DNA of 64,000 nt from Bacillota bacterium (lineage in GTDB: Bacteria; Bacillota; Clostridia; DSM-8532). Positions 60,028 through 64,000 of this stretch are shown piece by piece. The notes beneath the pieces are model-generated. The model was not told the origin of the DNA. It saw only the letters and a list, made by a program, of their open reading frames with translations, and made no database searches. The stretch spans positions 1-64,000 of the forward strand of contig JAEZJF010000025.1 of the NCBI GenBank assembly GCA_023415825.1. Direction: 5' to 3'. The position numbers were made by a program, and so were the translations under genes. Within the stretch, counting starts at the first letter, position 1. Every line of letters starts with the position of its first letter.

Positions 60028-62307
60028 TCAATGTTCAAAAGTTCCAAACCAGAACTTGTATTTCGTTGTTTTACTTTTTATAGCGACACCGTTTATCAGT
60101 GATTTTTTGACGGTGATTTTTTCCGATCTGCCCAGCTTGCCGACACCTCCACCCGTTTCCCGGATATGAACGGTGCCCACATCCGTAATAATATTGGCTC
60201 CGCTCCTTTCAGTATAAGATCCTGATTGGGTGCTGTCCGAATAGGAGAAGCCTATCTTTCCGAGCTTCTGGGTGCCCTTGCCTGTTGCTCCTGCATGGCT
60301 TAGCGCCTCTGAAACGGCTTTTCTGTCGGTAAACCACTTGGTATCGCCGGTTGCGGTAGCACCTATGACCTTATGGGTGTATGAGCTTCCATCGGATAAA
60401 TTGTATGAACCTTTTTTCCCACCCAAAATGGAATTGAATTCGAGTTCAAGAGTTTCACCGTCATAGCTGGCCGAAACGCTGGCTATACCAAAAACCGGCT
60501 CTGACAGTTCAATGCCCCAGGATCCTATATCCGATGATTCGGAGAATTCGGTGATCGCTTCTCTTTCTATTTCAGGAACGAAATCTGCATTTTGGGGATC
60601 TTTGTTATTATCGTTATTGCTTTCGAGATCATCACCAAAAGGATCATCATTTCGAAGTATATCCTGGAAGTTACTTTTAAACCGTACAAGGTCGGCTTGG
60701 GCATAATCCAGCATCTCTTTATAGCTTACCAGGGTGTTGGCGGTATCGGCCACAGGATACAAAGGGTTTGCAATAAACTCAAATATCTTTTTCTCCCTTT
60801 CCCCACTCATGTCCATGTATAAATCCTCATCCTTAATATATTTAAGTAGCCCCCCATATTTCAGCCAGTATTCCTCCAGCAGTTGCTTCTGCTCGTTGTA
60901 ATAAGCCTGGCATAAATTCACAATACCATTTGAATCGTTTTTTATTTTTTTGAGAACGGCATCCTGCCTTTCCACTCTAGCCTGAAAAATAGCCAGGGTA
61001 GCTTCCACAGCCTTTTTAAATTCAGCTTTTCCTAAATCTGATGAAGAGCTTTCATTTAATGGAGCTACTAATATCTCTGCAAGTCCCAAATCCGAATACT
61101 CCTCAGCTTTTTCCCGGAGCTGTTCTTCTTTTACATCATATCCCTGCTCCATTTGTTGAATCTCATTCCACATATCCTCATTGAGCTTGTCAATCTTTTC
61201 TTTATTCTTTTCATACAGCTGCTTGAGCTTAAAGGTGTAAAAAGAGTCCAATACTTTTATTGAATATATTTGGCGCAAATCTGTCTGTACAGAGAATTGG
61301 CCTTCTGCGGAGGGTGAAAAGGAATATTCAACATCGGATAAGGCATTATCTGCCGCACTTTCATAAGAATCATAGTATTCACTTATTTCCGTTTCCTTGC
61401 TGTTTAGATCCTCTAAAAGCTGCTGAAAGTAGTCTGCCGATTTCATAAGGTTGTCAGCACCAGTTATTTGCGGAAAGGGCTTTAACGTCAACTGTGAATC
61501 AGGAGTATCAGTGCTCATATCTGAAAAGCTTCCGGTATCTTCCTTGGCTATGGTATAAAGATCCTCAATAAACGCTTCCTTTAGAGGATACTCATCTTCC
61601 TTGGGATCGAGTTGGGATACCGCTTCAAGGAAGGAGTTGAAATGATATACGGAGATGTCGTTAAAACAGTATTTTGCGCTTTTTATCATGGTTTCGGCGG
61701 CAAGCATACTGTTATCATTTTTTAGATGTACAGTAGTAAGCACCTGATATGCGGGCCCATAATCGTTGGATGCGCTTAAAGCCATGCCTGCATACCGTTT
61801 AGCCTCCTCAAAATTATCAAGATCCATATAAACATTGGCCAGATTGGTGAGAATCACAGGGTTTTCAGGCTCCTGAGCCGCAGCCAGTGAAAAGAAATAC
61901 AAGGCCTCTTCAGAGCCAAACTCTTCAAGAGTCATCGTTGCGAAATTATTTAATAGAAGCGGGTGGGGATAAGCCTTAACAAGGCTGCCGGCAACGCCCA
62001 GAATGTCTTCGCCCGAAAGCCCGATAAAATTGGCCCGAGCGATATCATCGGCCATTTCCAGAGCCATTTCGGCTTTCTTGCTGTCGTTGGCCTTGTAAAA
62101 TTCCCTTATAACCCCCGAATCACTATCATCCAGTGAAAAGGAACCGATGATTTCATCCACCGCATCTACCAGCTCAGCATATTCCTCACAGGTCTCAAGC
62201 TTCACAGCAATATCTTCCTCAGCACAACCGGAAAATGAAAAAGTCATTGATACAATCATTATAAGAGCAATTACTTTTGAATAAATGGTGTTGATAGATT
62301 GCTTCAT
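60028..62307 (-). CDS. large TPR-containing lipoprotein, unknown function
   Basis: This protein of about 759 residues has lipobox FSGC (Cys near residue 29). TPR-like repeats span roughly residues 100-200 (EEALYFFSLAAAQEPENPVILTNLAN-type units with NFEEAKRYAGMALSASNDYG). Long charged coiled-coil segments follow (residues about 290-530), and a C-terminal beta-rich, Gly/Ser/Thr-rich domain ends with basic residues. No catalytic motif is seen. GAGGTGG precedes ATG 62307. It is divergent from the radical SAM enzyme and could be a surface scaffold; I do not recognise a family. Confidence 0.7.
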   Translation of the reverse strand: MKQSINTIYSKVIALIMIVSMTFSFSGCAEEDIAVKLETCEEYAELVDAVDEIIGSFSLDDSDSGVIREFYKANDSKKAEMALEMADDIARANFIGLSGEDILGVAGSLVKAYPHPLLLNNFATMTLEEFGSEEALYFFSLAAAQEPENPVILTNLANVYMDLDNFEEAKRYAGMALSASNDYGPAYQVLTTVHLKNDNSMLAAETMIKSAKYCFNDISVYHFNSFLEAVSQLDPKEDEYPLKEAFIEDLYTIAKEDTGSFSDMSTDTPDSQLTLKPFPQITGADNLMKSADYFQQLLEDLNSKETEISEYYDSYESAADNALSDVEYSFSPSAEGQFSVQTDLRQIYSIKVLDSFYTFKLKQLYEKNKEKIDKLNEDMWNEIQQMEQGYDVKEEQLREKAEEYSDLGLAEILVAPLNESSSSDLGKAEFKKAVEATLAIFQARVERQDAVLKKIKNDSNGIVNLCQAYYNEQKQLLEEYWLKYGGLLKYIKDEDLYMDMSGEREKKIFEFIANPLYPVADTANTLVSYKEMLDYAQADLVRFKSNFQDILRNDDPFGDDLESNNDNNKDPQNADFVPEIEREAITEFSESSDIGSWGIELSEPVFGIASVSASYDGETLELEFNSILGGKKGSYNLSDGSSYTHKVIGATATGDTKWFTDRKAVSEALSHAGATGKGTQKLGKIGFSYSDSTQSGSYTERSGANIITDVGTVHIRETGGGVGKLGRSEKITVKKSLINGVAIKSKTTKYKFWFGTFEH

Positions 62308-62349
62308 ATAAATAGCCACCTCAGCATCAATTTATTGGGTATTGATTCC

Positions 62350-62379
62350 ATTATAATAAATGAATAGATGTGAAAGCAA
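62350..62379 (-). promoter_or_regulatory. promoter of the TPR lipoprotein gene
   Basis: On the minus strand TTGCTT (62379-62374), 18 bp and TATAAT (62355-62350) form a sigma-A-like promoter about 45 bp before the start codon. Confidence 0.65.
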
Positions 62380-62478
62380 GTAATCCCAGCGGTCGTCTAT
62401 TTACTCATTTATAGTGGCATAAATTTAAAACACTCTCTTTATTTATTTCTAGTTCTGGAATCATTAAGTAATTTCAAA

Positions 62479-62507
62479 TTGAGACTTCGTAAATCTTCAT
62501 TTATAAT
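62479..62507 (+). promoter_or_regulatory. promoter of the radical SAM gene
   Basis: TTGAGA (62479-62484), 17 bp and TATAAT (62502-62507) are a near-consensus promoter directing plus-strand transcription into the radical SAM gene. Confidence 0.7.
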
Positions 62508-62539
62508 AGAATTAATTCTTTGAGGAGGGGTATAGACGG

Positions 62540-63922
62540 ATGATTTTATTTAAAAGCCTTGAAAGAAAAAAGAAAGCTTGGCGGGACGGAGTTGCTCACG
62601 TTACTCTTGACCCTAATGGACCGGGTGTCGCCAGATTACACTTGATTCCTCCAAAACCTTCTTTTTTTAATGATCCTCCCAGCCTTCTTGTTATCAATGG
62701 TACTTGGTTCCTGCCTGTAGGCCCCTCATGGGCAACCATCCTGATAGTGTTTTTTGAAGAACTGCAGCAGTGCTGCAAGGATAAGCATGAAATAAGTCCT
62801 GAAGAAATTAAACAGATAGAAGCGGCTGTAGCCGAAAAGGTTCATTATTTTTATCCTTCGGCAAAGGCTCAACTCATTCTTGAGGATTTGGATGAAATCA
62901 TCACCCTGGCTGTAAATATTGCAACAGGAAAGGATATTCCCGAGGAGACCATGAAGGGTGTAAGTATTGAAAAATACAGTAAGCTCATGACGGCTCCTCA
63001 CCGCATGGATCTGATTGTCGCCCCCATGTCCGTCAACAGTAAAAGGGTCTGTCCCTTGGAATGCTCATGCTGCTATGCCGATGCGCATGAGATGATGGAT
63101 ATCGATCAACCCTTACCAACCGAAGACTGGAAAAATATCATAGACCGTTGCCGGGAAGAGAGAATTCCCATGCTAACCTTTACAGGGGGAGAGCCCCTGA
63201 CCAGGCCGGATATTGTTGAGCTTGTTGCGCATGCCTCCTGGTTTGTAACGCGTTTGAACACCAATGCCTTTCATCTGACTGAAGAGATGGCAGAAGCCTT
63301 ACATAATGCCAGCCTTGACGGAATTCAAATCACCCTCTATTCCAGCGATCCAACCATTCATGACGATCTGGTCGGAAGACCCGGCGCCTGGGATAAAACG
63401 GTGACCGGCATCAAAAATGCTTTGAAGGCTGGGCTTAGCGTCAGCATTAATACCCCGCTGGTGGAAAGAAACAGGGATTACGCTTCAACCCTTAGGTTTG
63501 CACATTCCTTGGGTATTCATTGCGTGGGCTGTTCAAGCCTTATCCCTACGGGTGGAGCCCAGGAACAGATCGCAACGGGAAAGGCGCTGTCACCCGAAGA
63601 ATTAAAAAATATACTGAAAGAAGCCGTGACCCTTTGTAAAGAACTGGAGATGGAAATCTCCTTTACCTCTCCGGGCTGGTTGGAATCCCAAGAAATTCTT
63701 GATCTCGGGCTTCCCAGTGCTCCTGTATGCGGAGCCTGTCTCTCCAACATGGCCATAGCGCCTAACGGACAGGTTGTACCCTGCCAAAGCTGGCTCAACG
63801 GCCTGGCCTTGGGAGATATGAGAACAACCTCCTGGAAGAATATATGGAACCACCCTGAATGTAAAAAAATACGCAGCAATTCAGCAGGAAAGCCTCAATG
63901 TGCTTTAAAGGAGGTTAAATGA
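62540..63922 (+). CDS. radical SAM protein with short SPASM-like C-terminus
   Basis: This 460-residue enzyme has an N-terminal domain of about 150 residues with PSLLVINGTWFLPVGPSW, which may be a PqqD-like recognition fold. The radical SAM core has VCPLECSCCYADAH (CxxxCxxC), FTGGEPLTRPDI and LNTNAFHL. The C-terminal region, CGACLSNMAIAPNGQVVPCQ with LGDMRTTSWKNIWNHPECKK, is the SPASM pattern, but the protein ends at PQCALKEVK, before the usual last cysteines. SPASM enzymes modify peptides or proteins. The start follows GAGGAGGGG. The stop overlaps a secreted-protein gene (ATGA), whose product may be a partner or substrate. Confidence 0.82.
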   Translation: MILFKSLERKKKAWRDGVAHVTLDPNGPGVARLHLIPPKPSFFNDPPSLLVINGTWFLPVGPSWATILIVFFEELQQCCKDKHEISPEEIKQIEAAVAEKVHYFYPSAKAQLILEDLDEIITLAVNIATGKDIPEETMKGVSIEKYSKLMTAPHRMDLIVAPMSVNSKRVCPLECSCCYADAHEMMDIDQPLPTEDWKNIIDRCREERIPMLTFTGGEPLTRPDIVELVAHASWFVTRLNTNAFHLTEEMAEALHNASLDGIQITLYSSDPTIHDDLVGRPGAWDKTVTGIKNALKAGLSVSINTPLVERNRDYASTLRFAHSLGIHCVGCSSLIPTGGAQEQIATGKALSPEELKNILKEAVTLCKELEMEISFTSPGWLESQEILDLGLPSAPVCGACLSNMAIAPNGQVVPCQSWLNGLALGDMRTTSWKNIWNHPECKKIRSNSAGKPQCALKEVK

Positions 63923-64000
63923 TGAAAATTAAAAGATTGCTTGTTTTGGCTTTGATGATCTGCCTGTTCTGTTCAAGCGGATTCTTGTCTTTCGGTATTG
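63922..64000 (+). CDS. secreted protein, N-terminal fragment cut by window end
   Basis: The frame starts at ATG 63922 (or ATG 63919, same frame) 7 bp after AAAGGAGG and runs off the window. The 26 visible residues are a typical signal peptide: MKIKRLLVLALMICLFC, then SSGFLSFGI. It overlaps the stop of the radical SAM gene and should be co-translated with it. Its function cannot be inferred from the signal peptide. Confidence 0.75.
   Translation, partial: MKIKRLLVLALMICLFCSSGFLSFGI

Overview
The window looks like the chromosome of an anaerobic, low- to mid-GC Gram-positive bacterium of the Clostridia. The evidence is strong AGGAGG-type ribosome binding sites, sigma-A-like promoters, many lipoproteins, S-layer homology (SLH) domains, the [FeFe]-hydrogenase maturases HydE and HydG, clostridial-type HemZ and an ABC-F ribosome-protection protein. 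No phage, insertion sequence, CRISPR array or plasmid function is visible. Most of the window is ordinary chromosome organised as tight operons. Several small accessory pairs lie between them.

Left part (1-17.9 kb). A TetR regulator with a palindromic operator precedes an alpha/beta hydrolase. A tRNA-Leu(CAG) and an anchored secreted protein of unknown function follow. Next is a two-gene unit: a D-Ala-D-Ala-ligase-like ATP-grasp enzyme with a lysine 2,3-aminomutase-like radical SAM enzyme. Facing it is a six-gene operon with an ECF importer (S component, fused double ATPase, T component), an M20 metallopeptidase and two tandem SAM hydroxide adenosyltransferases (DUF62). A five-gene ABC import operon with an atypical GDPD-family protein is divergent from a LacI regulator. 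Two matching operator-like sites lie in the space between them.

Middle (17.9-44.5 kb). An SLH protein is followed by a MacA/MacB-like efflux operon. That operon diverges from an OmpR-type two-component system, with four direct repeats at helical spacing between them. Then come a GNAT enzyme, a DUF2284 protein, a zinc-ribbon membrane protein and a BMP-type (nucleoside-like) ABC importer. An ARE-type ABC-F gene has a leader peptide and a terminator directly before its start codon. A metallophosphoesterase, an oligopeptide (Opp) importer, a lipoprotein with every metal-ligand motif of a subclass B1 metallo-beta-lactamase, and a flavin reductase follow.

Right part (44.5-64 kb). The housekeeping block holds recJ, relA, dtd, an MBL-fold hydrolase, hemZ, yqeY, rpsU, alaS and a HIT protein. 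A VanY-like carboxypeptidase comes next. After it is a hydrogenase maturation operon (TM1266-type regulator, hydE, hydG), preceded by a structured transcript of about 200 nt that I cannot assign. The window ends with a large repeat-rich lipoprotein divergent from a SPASM-like radical SAM enzyme. That enzyme overlaps a secreted protein cut by the window edge.

The most interesting unexplained elements are: the RNA before the hydrogenase maturases, the ABC-F attenuator, a shared promoter-plus-hairpin module found in two places, the ECF/M20/twin-DUF62 operon, the ATP-grasp/aminomutase pair and the B1-type metallo-beta-lactamase-like lipoprotein.
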